Numbered from the stretch's first letter, positions 46,737 to 59,609 are shown. The stretch is DNA of 64,000 nt from Tachypleus tridentatus (GCF_004210375.1 NC_134834.1:92942170-93006169), one strand, 5' to 3'. Translations and numbers: made by a program. The notes: generated by a model not told the origin, from the letters alone.

Positions 46737-46846
46737 TTTGTTTGTTTGCAGTTAATCATAAAGCTGTACTATCTACACCACGAGTATCAAACCTCGGTTT
46801 CTAGCGTTTTAAGTACGTAGACATATCACCGTTCCACTAGGGGGCG
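46737..46846 (-). mobile_element. tRNA-derived SINE, family 2, with target duplications
   Basis: A 110-bp element in reverse orientation: tail tttgtttgcagttaatcataaa at the left (given as position 46738-46759), B-box region gagtatcaaacctcggtttc, and head end ttccactagggggcg. A perfect 10-bp duplication, tttataatca, lies at 46727-46736 and 46847-46856. On the sense strand the head reads CGCCCCCTAGTGGAACGGTG, a tRNA-like A-box region. Confidence 0.8.
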
Positions 46847-46944
46847 TTTATAATCAAAGCAATATGGAATGTTAACTGTATAAAAAATCTTAATGTTTAA
46901 TTTAACTAAAGAATTCGTATAGGCATGAATAGATACAAATTAGA

Positions 46945-47036
46945 ACACAATTAGAACGCCCCCACGGCTGAAAGGGCGAACCCGCGACCCTCAGATTTCC
47001 AGTCGAGTGCCTTAACCATCTGGTCATGTCGGGCTA
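46945..47036 (-). mobile_element. tRNA-derived SINE, family 1, 5' head fragment
   Basis: Only the tRNA-like head and the start of the body remain, from cgcccccacggctgaaaggg to catctggtcatgtcgggct. Confidence 0.7.
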
Positions 47037-47825
47037 GTCTGATGTAAAGAAGACGTTTGTGAAGTTTGGTTATTTAGAATCAAACCTTTATGAACTTACA
47101 TTTTTCAAAATATAGATCGAAAATTTAAACTTAGTTAATGCGATTACAGGATGTAACGTTTTTTTCACTTTGTCTTACAGCGATTTCAGATAACAATATC
47201 GGAACAGATGTAGTGCAAAACTCCATATTTAAACTCCAATTCACTGTCTTCAACCAGTTGTTACTTTATTCTAATATATAAAAGTTGTTACTTTCTTCTA
47301 ATATATAAAAGAAGCACTATAATAGGCTTGAAAACGCCGTTTGATTTGATTTGAATTCTATTCATGTTGACATTTGCTTGACTTCTTCCTTTCGGGACAG
47401 GTCTCGGCCTTTCTTTCCGGTGCTGCCTTTGCCTCCACCCAAGACATCATTTAGAGAGACATCCTCCACCCAAAGAGTTAAAAATAATAATAATAATTAA
47501 TTAAAAAAAAACCAACTTATTCCCAATAACAATTCACGAAAGGGGACGAAGAGAAACCACAACGTTCCTGAACACTCCAGTTGGAGAGAGAAACTCTTCT
47601 GATTTCTCTCTCTCTAAACTAAACCCCTGCCACGTTAGTTTGAGTTTGAGTTTGAGTTTGAGGCTAGAAAACAATCAAACCCAATGAGTAAAAATAGAAC
47701 TTATCCGACGACGAAGTTGGCTGTCCTACTAGATATATTCCTAATTTAGTGGTTTCACATGGTCTACAGGTGTTATATCCAGTTTATTTCTACCACAGTA
47801 TTTCTTTTTTATTTATCTTAAAGTC

Positions 47826-48048
47826 CCAGGTTCTAATCTAGTTACCGAACATGCTAACTCTTTTAGCCGTGGAGGCGTTATAATGTGACGACCAATGTTA
47901 TTATTTGTTAGTAGAAAGTAGTCCAAGAGTTGGCGATGGGTGATATTGACTAACTGCCTTTCCTCTAGCCTATTACTATTACAATTAAAAGCAGCTAATA
48001 CATATAGTTTTGGAATAGCTTTGTGTGAAATTCAAGACAAACAAACAG
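47826..48048 (+). mobile_element. tRNA-derived SINE, family 1, old copy
   Basis: Forward copy starting around the B box (ccaggttctaatctagttac) and ending gtgtgaaattcaagacaaac. It is diverged and lacks the A-box part of the head. Confidence 0.7.
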
Positions 48049-48049
48049 A

Positions 48050-49050
48050 TAAATTTCGTAGCTTAGATAACTGGGGATCAACAATTACTAATTTTCTTTC
48101 TGTAACTAGAATGACTGGTGGACAGCGTGATGGTCTGTGAACTCAAGGATTCATGGTATGCGTCTCGTTACCCCAAAATCACGCTTGCATGTTGTTCCTG
48201 ATTATATTTTATAAGCAATGATAAAACCCCAAGTATTTAATTAAAGAAATACCAGTTAACAGTAGCAGCCTTCCCTCTAGTTTACATTTTAAAATTAGAA
48301 ATGATTAGTGAGAAAAACATTGTGTAACTTTACGTAAACTTCAATAAACAAATTTTGTAGCTTGTGTTCAGGTTTTGTTTAACTCTATGTGTATAAAAAT
48401 GTTATTTTTAAATATTTCGTGTGGTATGTATATTTCTTATAAACTTTCAAGATACAGAGCTAATACAAATCCAATATACAAGACAAGTGTATCTTATTAT
48501 TAGGTCTTCATATAAAAGGTAAGAATAACGTTATATGTATTTAATACCAGAAAAAAATAGCTATTTTATGGCGTTTTATGGTCTTTTATATTAGTATTAA
48601 TATGTATTTTATACCCCAGTATGCACTACAGAAATTAAGTAATATTATATTACGATTTTTCTTAAATTATAGTTTAAACTATCTTAACACTAGATCATGT
48701 AGCCTATATTCAACACAATGACCTCTTCAGTAGCCGTCACACACTTTTCTCACTCACTAATCGCTACTGTTGCTAGATACTCTGTATTGTAAATTATACT
48801 AATAGTCTTTCAAATAGGATAAAGCCAACCGAATACGTTATACTGTACTAGCTTATGAGATTAAAATGCAAAACAAAGTAAAGAAACTCGAAAGCACGCG
48901 AAATGAAATATAATTACCAATAAGTTAATAATTATGAACGATAAACAACACCATAGTACCTGAAATCAAATAAAGCGTTAATAATAAGCATTATTTCCTA
49001 ATCTAGGTTATTATATTTATGTCACACTATCTTTATAAGTGTTTCAATAA
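48050..49050. other. Intergenic, no gene seen
   Basis: AT-rich sequence with nothing recognised. Confidence 0.55.
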
Positions 49051-49054
49051 CTAA

Positions 49055-50260
49055 TTTTGAAATTACAACTGTCTTCATTTCAAAGCAATTTTAGGCAAAG
49101 TACAATCTAACCCTCTAATGCACATTGTAACGTACAGGTACCAAACATTTTTTTCTCAGTTGTTGATCAGACTAATCAGCTTAAAGGGTATCACTTGAAT
49201 TTACTTCTATATAGCAGAGTTATATCTATCTTTGTTACTTAATACACATGTAAACTTTGAAATTATAACTGTCTTCATTTGAAAGGAATTTTAGGCAAAG
49301 TATAATCTAACCCTCTAAAAGGAATTGGTACCAATCACGGCCACCTACTTCGATACACAAATTTTGAAGCGTCTCTAGATATTTGAACCAAGATCATGAA
49401 AAGAGGAAATGCAACCATCACTTGTTCGAAATGTTATGAGACGTTTAATGCTTAACCCTAGATCTGGTGTTTCTTACTGGTTCATCGGTTCATCATTTTT
49501 GATCAGATCAATTAGCTCAAAGGGTATTTTGTACTAGAGGTGTTTTTGGTGGGTATCATATGTTATGGAATACATTTAATCTATCTAGATTTAACCTCAC
49601 AGCCATTGAGACGCCTAACACGGACATCAGATTCGTTCGGAACTATACATACCTAATCTCATAAGTAAATAGTCTGAGAAGGTCACATAACTGTTTTAAT
49701 TACTTTAAATACACAACACTGCATTTATATATTATACACTTTGTGTATTTATATGTAAAATACCACAGCAAAGTAATAATTACAAAAGAACGTCCGAAGC
49801 GATCCACAAGTTTCCCTCCGGAATAAATATATATAGTGTTATTTTTAAATATGTTATTTTTGAAACATTTTTGCTTCGTAAGGTTATTTCCAGTATATGC
49901 GGATGCAAAAGTACGAAAATAATAATTTCAGAATAGTTTTATTTGCGAGTTGCATTTATCAAATATATAGCAGTGGTTTAGCATAAGTCTAAGAAAAGAC
50001 ATACATGAGACAAATTCACTTGCTTGTGCTATGTGGTCAATAAACATTCATACTTTGCACATGCAGAGCAATATGCAACACATAATAAATACATATAAAT
50101 CAGCGTGTATGTCATCAAAATCACGAATAGAGGAAGTGCAACCATTACTTGTTCGAAATGTTATTAGACGTTTACAAAATGTTGAAATTACAACCGTTTT
50201 TTATTCCAAAGCAATTTTAGACCAAGTACAATGTAACCCTCTATTGAACATTGTAAGTAA
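49055..50260. repeat. Shuffled local duplications next to the cuticle gene
   Basis: Three segment types recur in changed order. Type 1 (gaaattacaactgtcttcat, then aattttaggcaaagtac) is at 49059, 49258 and 50184. Type 2 (gatcagactaatcagcttaa) is at 49165 and 49500. Type 3 (aaatgcaaccatcacttgtt, then cgaaatgttatgagacgttta) is at 49407 and 50139. They are diverged by roughly 10-20 percent by eye. No element family was recognised. Confidence 0.7.
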
Positions 50261-50493
50261 ATCTGTCTTTGTTACACAATACACTTGTAAATACTTTATT
50301 GTTCTTGTCGAATGCTCTCACTTCTATATAACAGAACATTTAATTGTTGTTGGTTTATAAACTAAACGTTGTTGATTATAGGTATACTCATTCATAGCTT
50401 ATCGAAATATGTTTCACAAAAAAATATTTTCACACCGTACTTACATGGTATGTACAATAAAGGGTTAACGTAGATCATAATATCATATAAAAA

Positions 50494-52956
50494 TTAGTAT
50501 TTCCAGGGACCGCTACCGGGAATGATAATAATTTTCTTGTGTACACCTCCGTAGCTGTACGTTCTCTTGGGTGGGTAGTATGGAGGTGGAACAGGAGCAG
50601 AAGACTGGACGTTGACGTGAGCAGGATAGCTACTTTTGGTGCCTGGTTCATTGGTGTAAACGCGAGCTTTGAATCCATCGGGTCCGGCAGTGTACTGGAC
50701 TTTCCTTAGGCGTCCATCCGGATCAGAAACCTTGTATGATCCACTCACGTGACCAAAACCGTCTCCCGATTCGTGACGAGAGCTAAAACCACCATATACT
50801 GGAGCGACATAACTAAAAGCGTATGGTGTTGGAATTGAAGGGTAAACTGGTTGATGGACGTAACGGTGACCCAACTGTTATCAAAAAAGACAAAAAAGAT
50901 GGACATCAAAGGGCATTCAGGCTATCCTTTATTGATTTTTGTTGGACAATTAGAGTTGTTAGTTTACATTACATCTTCCTCTAGCGGCCCAGCGATAAGT
51001 CTGAATGTGCATAACACTATAACACTATTGGGTTTCGATACCTCTGTTGGACACAACACAGATAGCTTATTGTGCAGCTTTGTGCCTGACAATAAACTAA
51101 ATATAACACCAGATTTGTTTGTTATTTTGGAACAAAGGCAAGTTGGGCTATCTAATTTATCCACCGCGAGGAATCGAAGTAGGATATTGGTGTTGTAGAT
51201 CCACAAACTTAGCGCTGTCCCACCGGGAGGAAATTACGTTATGAAAACAAAAGTTTTGAAATTCACTAAAGAAATTCTGTACTTATAATTTACTAAGCGT
51301 CTTATTTTCTTCAGTCATTAATCATATAGGAAAATATTAACGTTTTATCAACATACTCAAAACGTTAGATAGCATTAATGTTTTTATAATTATCAAATTT
51401 CGTGGTGTTGTTTTTTTTACAAGATATTAAAATTACTATATTAATTATCTCACTTATATTTCATCATTTAAAAATAATGCTGGCTTAGAAAACATTTCTT
51501 TTTGAAGAAGGAAAGTCGATGACGAAAAGAATAGAACTTACGGTGTGGATAGGAAAAAGTCTAAAATAACTTCTTTGACTAGAAATTCCACCACTGTAAC
51601 CAGATTCAGCCGCGCCGAGAAGACACAGAAGAGCCAAAACCTGATACGTATAATTCAAAGTTAAAACACATTAAGCGTTAAAAAGACTATTTCGTTTCTT
51701 TGTATCTCTAACCGTATTAAGCACTATAAAGCAACAAAAAGTCTAAACAAAGCTTGTGTTTGTTTTGTGGTGAAATAGGCTATATGAACCTTTTTTACGA
51801 ATAATTGCTATTTATTTCTATTTGATTGTATCACTTGTTTAAACAAACATATAATGTACATTTACTTATGTAACATATTATATATTTATAACTGTAGGAC
51901 GTTTTTCATACTTTGTTCTTACCCAAATTATAATGAAATGAGAAAAAAAGTAAAACGTAACTACTACTTGCCTCAATCATTTTGTCTGCCTTAAAGCTTT
52001 CTTGACTCTGAGAGAAACTGAATGAAGCTATTGGTTGCAAAATTTGTAAAGCTTTTATATCTGAAACGAGCAAACCATTATCTGACGTCATTGATCATAA
52101 GCCAATAAAGTCTCTTTCTGGCAAATGAAAACAGTTTAGTATTAACAATTGAATTTGAGACTTGTACTTACTGGTTTTCGAAAACATATTTTAAGAATAA
52201 AACGAGACGCTTGAATGAGAAATGTTCTACTTATCTGTATACATGTGATTTGGACAATGATAACAAAAAATAAGATTGAGTGCAAAGTAAAGTAAAAAAT
52301 AGTCTAGAAATTCGTTGGTCTGAAAACCTCTAAACAAAAATATTGTGTGTTAAAGTAATAATATTAAAGTCATCATTTATTATTGTGCCGTGAAATAGAC
52401 TTGTTAGAATAATTAACGAATGGTTGGGACGACTGTTTTTAATTTAACAATTTACCTCTCTTCCTGTTCATAAGAATGGTGTAGATTATGGCACGTCTAA
52501 AAATTATTTAAGATATTAGGATGAGCAGACTTAACTTTGATTCTGATACACGTGGCCTATTGATGCTACTGAGACATTTAAGCAGTCATTGTTTCTACGG
52601 ACAGTCAGCGATGTAGTTTGAAGTTTCAAATAAAAATTATACAATTTAGAGAAATTATAAAAGACATTTTAAGAGTTTTGAAAATGTATAAATTATGCAT
52701 AACTTATAGGGTTCAGCATCATTGTGTGGCAGTTTGTGTAAATATCAGTGAACTTTAAATGTCGTTTAAGGGAAAGTCTGAAACGTGGAAGATAGGAGCA
52801 CTTCTGTCTTCATCCTCCCCATATGGCAGCTGCCTTAATTTACAGTAATCCATCCAAACACTGGAATGCATCTAGACGAGCGACAACTAGCAATATTTCC
52901 ACAATGTAAAGTTTTACGTCACTATTTCACATAAATGTGTAACTTACCTTTGCCAT
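50494..52956 (-). CDS. Chitin-binding R&R cuticle protein (rigid cuticular protein type)
   Basis: Three coding exons on the minus strand: 52956-52948 (ATGGCAAAG, then GTAAGT), 51640-51542 (33 codons, donor GTAAGT) and 50874-50494 including the stop. All junctions are phase 0. The 162-residue product starts MAK-VLALLCLLGAAESG, a clear secretion signal split by intron 1, as is usual in arthropod cuticle genes. Residues about 53-115 form the extended Rebers-Riddiford (chitin_bind_4) domain: PYAFSYVAPVYGG, then GDGFGHVSGSYKVSDPDG, RKVQYTAGPDGFKARV and TNEPGT. The TNEPGT ending is characteristic of chelicerate rigid cuticular proteins. The tail is rich in proline and tyrosine (APVPPPYYPPKRTYSYGG) and ends in GPWKY. 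The nearest AATAAA on the coding strand is near 50300-50295. It should be exported by the epidermis and bind chitin in the exoskeleton. I see no second cuticle gene beside it. Confidence 0.88.
51027..51232. mobile_element. Two family-2 SINE copies, tail to tail
   Basis: A forward copy at about 51027-51105 (gggtttcgatacctctgttg, then gcttattgtgcagctttgtg) is followed by a reverse copy at about 51115-51232 (gggctatctaatttatccac, ending agcgctgtcccaccgggagg). They sit in intron 2 of the cuticle protein gene. Confidence 0.7.
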
Positions 52957-53089
52957 GAAAAAAAGTACAAATTCCAATGCTTTTTCTACGTAAAACGTAT
53001 GAAAAGTTAATGTATTCCAACTTCTGAAAGAAAATATCATATGGCAACATTAAAGCACACATTTGCAACAGAAAGAAAAAAGCAGCTCA

Positions 53090-53190
53090 TTTATTTCTTT
53101 TAAAGCAAAGTTACATTGGGCTATCTGCTGTGTCCACCGAAGGGACTCGAACCTTGGACTTACCGCTTCTCATCAGGGGATAAAATCTTT
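53090..53190 (-). mobile_element. tRNA-derived SINE, family 2, diverged
   Basis: Reverse copy just upstream of the first coding exon of the cuticle gene: aaagcaaagttacattgggc, then gggactcgaaccttggactt. Confidence 0.6.
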
Positions 53191-54179
53191 AACAAAGAAA
53201 GTGAACTGGCTGCATCTAAACATGAGAAATGGATGAGCTGCTATGTTACTTCAGATAACGCTTTGAAATTTAGTCTTTCACATTGTTCATAAAGAAAATG
53301 TATCCATATTTTACACCATACAGGGTGTTATCACACGCAAACTCCATGGGTTCAGTATAAAAATAAGTTTCAATTATTATAACGTGCAACGGCATTAATG
53401 CTTTATTTAATGACTTACAACTTAGAATAATTAAAAGCAACTAATGAGAGTATAATCACATAATTTGTACGTATAAGTTAATTCAACTGATAATTCTTTC
53501 ACACCTCGTTAACCGGATGACAGTTGTAGCGTGATTCGTAGAAGAAAGCAGTTATAACGTTTCACCAATCATGCTAACGGATTTCGTACGTATACAATAT
53601 TTCTGTTAAAATGTTAAGGTATTTATAACCCAACCACATTAGAGATGGCGTTGTTAAATGATATTTCACAATACTCTGATATCTGGACAAATATTCGTAT
53701 TACCAGCTTCGCAAAGGGGATTTCAATCACCTTTAAAATACATTTATTATTACAATATCCCCAAAACTATAAGTTAGTTATCTTTTCGATCAATATTAAG
53801 AAGAGAAAGGATTAAACTAAACTACAATAGTAGCCAACATTAACATTTTATAAAAGTAACACATGAACAAACTCTAAACTAAATTTCATATTATTTTCCT
53901 GAACTCCGCATGTTAGAAATGTGATACTTTTTAAATAGAGAATGTGATCAAGTAATGTCTTTCTATTTACATTTAACATCAGTGTTTTTATGAATGTTAA
54001 TGTGCAACAATTCAATGAAATTATCATAAAATATGTTACCCATTAGGCCTAATATTAGCTTATTTAAAGCATATGTTATAATTTTTTACACACAAGTGGT
54101 ATGCAACCTTATTATATAATACTGAAGGCAAAATTTTTTCTTCTTAATTTGAAACGTGATCTCTCTCTTTTTTATCTAA

Positions 54180-54460
54180 GCCCCCAGCATGGCCGGGTGG
54201 GTTAAGGCGTTCGACTCGAAATCTGAGGGGGGTTGCGAGTTCGAATTCGCATCGCACCAAACATGCACGCCCTTTCAGCCGTAGGGGTGTTATAATGTTA
54301 CGGTCAATCCCACTTTTCGTTGGTAAAAGAGTAGCCCAAGAGTTGGTGGTTGGTAGTGATGACTAGCTGCCATTTTCTAGTCTTACACGACTAAATTAGG
54401 GACGGGTAGCGCAGATAGCCTTCGTGTAGCTTTGCGCGAAATTAAAAAAAAACAACAACA
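54180..54460 (+). mobile_element. tRNA-derived SINE, family 1
   Basis: Forward copy with cccccagcatggccgggtgg head, B box GAGTTCGAATTCGC and tail cgcgaaattaaaaaaaaaca. Confidence 0.85.
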
Positions 54461-55410
54461 AATTCTTTTATTTGATTATTTTTGTACTTAAGCGAATAAA
54501 TAAATAAATATAAATTAGAAGCTTGTTGAAAAATATCAGTTGCATTTGTGTAGGTCATAATGGAGCGATTTTCTTCCCTCATTCCTCTTAACATCAGTAT
54601 TTGAATAATACAAACGTATTACGTAATTCGTCCCGTCCTACTTTATAGTCAGAATAGCAGAAGCTGAACTAATAACCAACAATTTGAAAAATTCAACACA
54701 TAACTACAATACCAGTGGCTATAATAGAGCAACCAACAATTTACGCAGTCTCTGTGCATGCTATGCTTAAAACGACAAAAATTATAACAATTTTCAGATG
54801 TGCTTGTAAAAAACACTACCTAACAAAAAAGTAAGTGCTATACACATTATTCGTCTTAATGTTTCATATCTAAAATAGTAATACGATGAAGTCTGCTCTA
54901 GAAACGTTCTATATATATTGTTTAGGCTATAAATTGAACTTACTTTTAGAATACAATTACAAATCATTCACGACCAATTAGCTCACACCAAATACTTTAT
55001 AAGGTATCTTAAAAAAAAATTATGCAAAGTTATAATTGTGCTTGAGCTCGTTTCTCTACGTTGTTAGCCCTAGAATTAAAAATAGATGGATACAATAACG
55101 TTCTTTAAGACCAATTATTCTGAACTATAGGTTCAAGCTACTTGTAAGTTTATTATTTTTATGGTTACAGGACCCTCAGTATATTATGAACCACACAAAA
55201 AAGTATGAACATCGTCAATGTTACAGTTAATTATATTAATTGTTACTGAGGCTTGTTGTGAATTTTAAAAAGGAAATTTTTATTTTGTCCACTTCGTTTG
55301 TTCACTGAGTGATATAAAAGGCAGATACATTAATAGAATCAAAACGAGGCAATATGTGAACTACGTGGGCATAGAACGGTATGCAAAGGAGTCGATAAAC
55401 TGATTCTCGA

Positions 55411-55820
55411 TCCGGCATGGCCAGGTGGTAAGGATGTTCGACTTGCAATCTGAGGGTCGCAGGTTCGAATCCCCGTCACACCAAACGTGCTTGCCCTTTC
55501 AGCCACGGGAGCGTTATAATATGACGGTCAATCCCACTATTCGTTAATAGAACAATAGTCAAAGAGTTGGCTGACTAGCCGTCTTTCCTTTAGTCTTACA
55601 CTGGTAAATTAGGGACGGCTAGAGTAGATAGCCCTAGTGTAGCTTTGCGTGTAATACGAATCAGTTTGTTTGTTTGTTTTTGAATTACGCGCAAAGCTAC
55701 ACTAGGGCTAATCAATATGAGTAGGTGCATTTCATCTTTTATACCAGTGCAAAATTAGGGACGGCTAACGCACATAGTCCTCAAGTAAATTTGTAAGAAG
55801 TTTAACAAACAAAGTAACAT
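55411..55820 (+). mobile_element. tRNA-derived SINE, family 1, full copy followed by inverted and direct fragments
   Basis: A forward copy covers 55411-55655 (gatccggcatggccaggtgg head). It is followed at 55664-55712 by a reverse 3' fragment (gtttgtttgtttttgaatta then cgcgcaaagctacac) and at 55745-55815 by a forward 3' fragment (tgcaaaattagggacggcta). The three pieces form a tail-to-tail composite. Confidence 0.75.
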
Positions 55821-57039
55821 ATCGATTAGTCAGTTTTGATTGTCACTCTTATAATGCATCTACGGCCAAAATATTTGCAATAATTGGATCCTTCGTTAAC
55901 CACTGAACCGTGCTCGAGACTGGATATATAAAAACTTTTAGGTTGTGCAGCTAGGTCTGACAAAGTATATCTCATAAGATTCTGAGCATTTAGTTCCATG
56001 TGTAATAAACAGCCCATCTGCCCTGTTTTATTTTAGTCGGTTGAGATGAATATAAATAGCGTGAAATTTTTAACAAACGTCTTACAAAGATACATATAGT
56101 TATCATAACTTTTAAAACGTTTTACCTACTCTGCCCCACTGGTTCAGACCCGAAATGCGACTGCTATGTAAACACCCTCAACGATATTGGGTTACATATA
56201 TTTATTAGAAGCCGGGGCAAAAGAAGCTTGAAATGGGGCAAACAAATTAAAAAGTTGCAGTATAATCAAAATAATTAATTAAAACCATTGCTGAAGTAAT
56301 ACTACTCACTATTAAAAATATTTTCTGGTGATTTTTGTTTTCTCTCTCTCCTCTTTACGTACTTTTAGTTTCAATAGTTTTAATTATGGACTCAAACAAT
56401 ACGGATATATATATATACTATATTCACCAAAGTATTTCTGAATTGGTCAACTAAACCAGTTGTTCTACCTCACACTAGCTACTTGGATTTTATTTTAAAT
56501 ATAATACGTTACTGTTCCATTAAACCCACGAAAATAGTAAGTTTTTACTATATGAATACTGTGGCTATTAATATATTTCTAGAAATACTGAATGAATGGA
56601 ATGCATGTTTCTATGTTTTCTTCTTATATTCATATAAATATATATTTATTTAAAAGTTATTACTATTACTAAGGTATGACGGAATAATGATTAAAGTGCG
56701 AGGTATGACGGAAAAGAACCCGGAATACTTACCGTTTTGACTACGATATGAACAAGGACTGAATCTCACTGGCTCGTTGCTATGTCTGTGGACTTATCTC
56801 AACAATTATACGGAGGATGCGCACGTTATTTCAATTGGAACCTTTAACACAATAACTTTTAAGAAACATCAAATAGATTTCAAGATAGAAGAAATAGAAG
56901 GATGATATACCTTAATAAGGAGTTTTGAAGATAAAACCTCCAATACAGAGGGGACAAACTAATAGATTGATGCCAAGAATAAAAAAATATGTGATTTTAT
57001 ACGAATGAAATAATGACATTAACTATGTCATTACTAAGA

Positions 57040-57296
57040 GTGTTTGTTTGTTTGTTTTGAATTTCGCACAAAGCCACTCGAGGGCTATCTGCGCTAGCCG
57101 TCCCACATTTACCAGTGTAAGACTAGAGGGAAAGCAGATAGTCATCACCACCCACAGCCAACTCTTGGGCTACTCTTTTACCAACGAATAGTGGGATTGA
57201 CCGTCACATTGTAAAGCCCCCAAGACTGGGAAGGCGAACGTGATTGGTACGATCGGGATTCGAACGCCTTAACACACTTGGCCATGCCGGGCCGCA
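57040..57296 (-). mobile_element. tRNA-derived SINE, family 1
   Basis: Reverse copy from the tail tgtttgtttgtttgttttga to the head acttggccatgccgggccg. The B-box neighbourhood is shortened as in the copy at 46.4 kb. Confidence 0.85.
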
Positions 57297-57649
57297 CTAA
57301 GAGTAATACCCAAAATTATATTATTGGAATGTTTATTGATGAAAGAATCGAATGTGACCATCTGTCAATTGAAGTGATGTAAAAAAATGAAACTGGACAT
57401 AAGAAGGAATAAGTTTTTAGGAGTCGGTGGTACTATGAATGGAACCTAACTAAAAGACGAGAATTTCTAGCTAATCTGGAACGTGACTGTTGGAAATTGA
57501 AAAGTTAGAAACTTTGGGAAAGGAGAATACGGGTATTTAATGAAATTTTTAAGAAGAGCACAAAGGAAATTAGGATCAGTCATAAGACAGAAACTAAGAG
57601 GAAAATAATGTGAAGATAACGAAAACAAGTTGATGAAAAAATTGGTCAT

Positions 57650-58970
57650 AAGATTACTGATATGTTTTAGGAAGACAAGACAAGAAGTTGACAGGATACA
57701 CTATACTAGAGCGAAAATAAATATCAGGAAGATATATTAGGAAATGTAAAATCAGAAAAATATAAAATTGGAAAGAAGTTAATAAGAAAAAGAAAAAAGA
57801 AACTCTTTTGGTAACATGTTAAGTTCAGAGGTTAAAATGACCAAGAAAGAGAGCACTTGTTTTTGGAATTATTAAAATGAGACGAAACAAGTAGCTACAA
57901 TTGCTGGCAAGAACTCCAACATGAAGGATTACAATTTGAAAATAATAAAATGGAGGTTGAATTAGAAAAAAAAGAAAGATAATGAATACTGGAAAGTTGC
58001 CTGGTGAGAACATGGAAAGCAATGAATTCTCTTATACATAAAATAAGGAAAGGTATTTTGAGACTATTCAGTGTGACCTGTCCGATAGATAGAGGAATGG
58101 ACTAATTTGATAGTCTACAACAATGACGATAAAGGCAACTTAAAAATGTATAAAGGAATCACATTTCTTAACACTGTGTATAATATGTTGGTCAACACGT
58201 TAACTGCGTGACTTGTGGATTAGATCGAAAAGGTTAATTAAGTATAATCAAGTTGGTATATTTTTTAAAAAAAGGTTCATTCAAAATGTTTTGTTGTATG
58301 GAGTTGAAGTTTTAGGCTTGAGTGATAACAAAGAGCTTAATAAATTTTAAAAAATGTATCAAGAGGAATTTAAGTTTAGACAGAAATGAATCAGATTACC
58401 TGTAATGAATTTAAGCGGGAGATACAAGTGTAGATTATCAAGTGATTAGAAAACGTGTCCAATGTGTTATTATGGTTTTAAAATGAACGAAGATATATAT
58501 CCAAAGATAATGGAATTAAAGAACTGTATCGAGAAAGCCACATGGCTTACTTGCTTTATCAAATGGCTAAGCCAGGAATAAATTGACCAAGTTATTCAAC
58601 GTATGAAAAAAGAGGCCCCGTTAGAGGAAATTGTAAGAACATTACGATAAACGCTTAAACAACACTAAAACAAAAAAGAATAAAGTAATTAATAATTCAT
58701 TATATTATAACTATATAAAGATATTAATAAGTCAATTAGAAAAGGGAATTATTTGGTTATTGATAAAAGTAGCGAGATTAACAGACTTCTACAATGTGGA
58801 AACCTTCACAAGAAGGGAAACTGGTTACCACATGATCGAAGAAGATTCACGCATTGTCACCAGGATGAAACAACTATTGATATTATTTTTATGTATTTAT
58901 ACGTGAAAAACAATCCAACGTGGAATTTAGTAATCAAAGGGTTGGAGGAAAAAAAGAGCTAATTGGTTGA
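57650..58970 (+). mobile_element. Probable eroded non-LTR (LINE) remnant
   Basis: Scattered plus-strand frames resemble the end of a LINE reverse transcriptase: ITFLNTVYNMLVNTL near 58165, NVLLYGVEVLGLSDNKELNK near 58285 (compare the common YGAEVWG motif), then CIEKATWLTCFIKWL near 58525 and EEIVRTLR near 58630. Stops are frequent and no ends were found. The purine-rich strand bias from 57.3 to 58.9 kb agrees with an old, one-stranded coding origin. The family cannot be named with confidence. Confidence 0.4.
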
Positions 58971-59609
58971 AACAATTATTACAGAATAAATTGGACTTTA
59001 ACATTTGTAAATATGTTTTAGCATATACAAAATGAAGTAATTGATTATTTTATCGAAAAGTATAACAAACATCCTTGCTAAGAAATATAAATTTTAGGGA
59101 ATAAATAAACTTATTTTTTCTAACTTCCTGCAGCTTCCTTATAACTGTTGCTCTTGGTGAAAAGGTTAAGAAATGCTGACAATTTTGATTGGCTATATTT
59201 CTTCGTTTTGACTACTTAGAAGGATAATTAATAGAAATAATGTTTAAAAATACTTTATTTCATTCTGTTTTTATTATTTTGCATGTGTGTTTGGCTTTAA
59301 TTCACGAGTTTGGAAAAGATTGGAAGGAATTGAAATTAATGTTTCTGCTTTTGTGTGTTCCTGAGTGCAGATTTTCAAGATACTTCTCTGATGTTTGTTG
59401 CTTGAAGTTTGCATCAAGACGTACAAAACTTACACAGTATTAAGATCACATTTTACTAGAAAATATTTGAGATTTCTGACTGTCGAAAAAACGTATTATC
59501 CTCACTACACAAAACAAAAATATGATAATCAGAATTATTTATATAACAGCAGGTAAACTCTGTTTCTTTGCACAGTTGGCAGTGCCATCCCTGACTTTTG
59601 TTTTTTCAC

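Larger units (their letters stand above)
53200..57035. other. Intergenic upstream of the cuticle gene
   Basis: Contains the SINE copies at 54.2 and 55.4-55.8 kb. No further cuticle exon or other gene was recognised. Confidence 0.55.

Noticed and set aside
51906-52091. Alternative first exon of the cuticle gene (ATGATTGAG before GCAAGT near 51970)
   Set aside because: It would need a GC donor, and the exon at 52956-52948 with GTAAGT gives a typical cuticle signal start. It is possible but unsupported.
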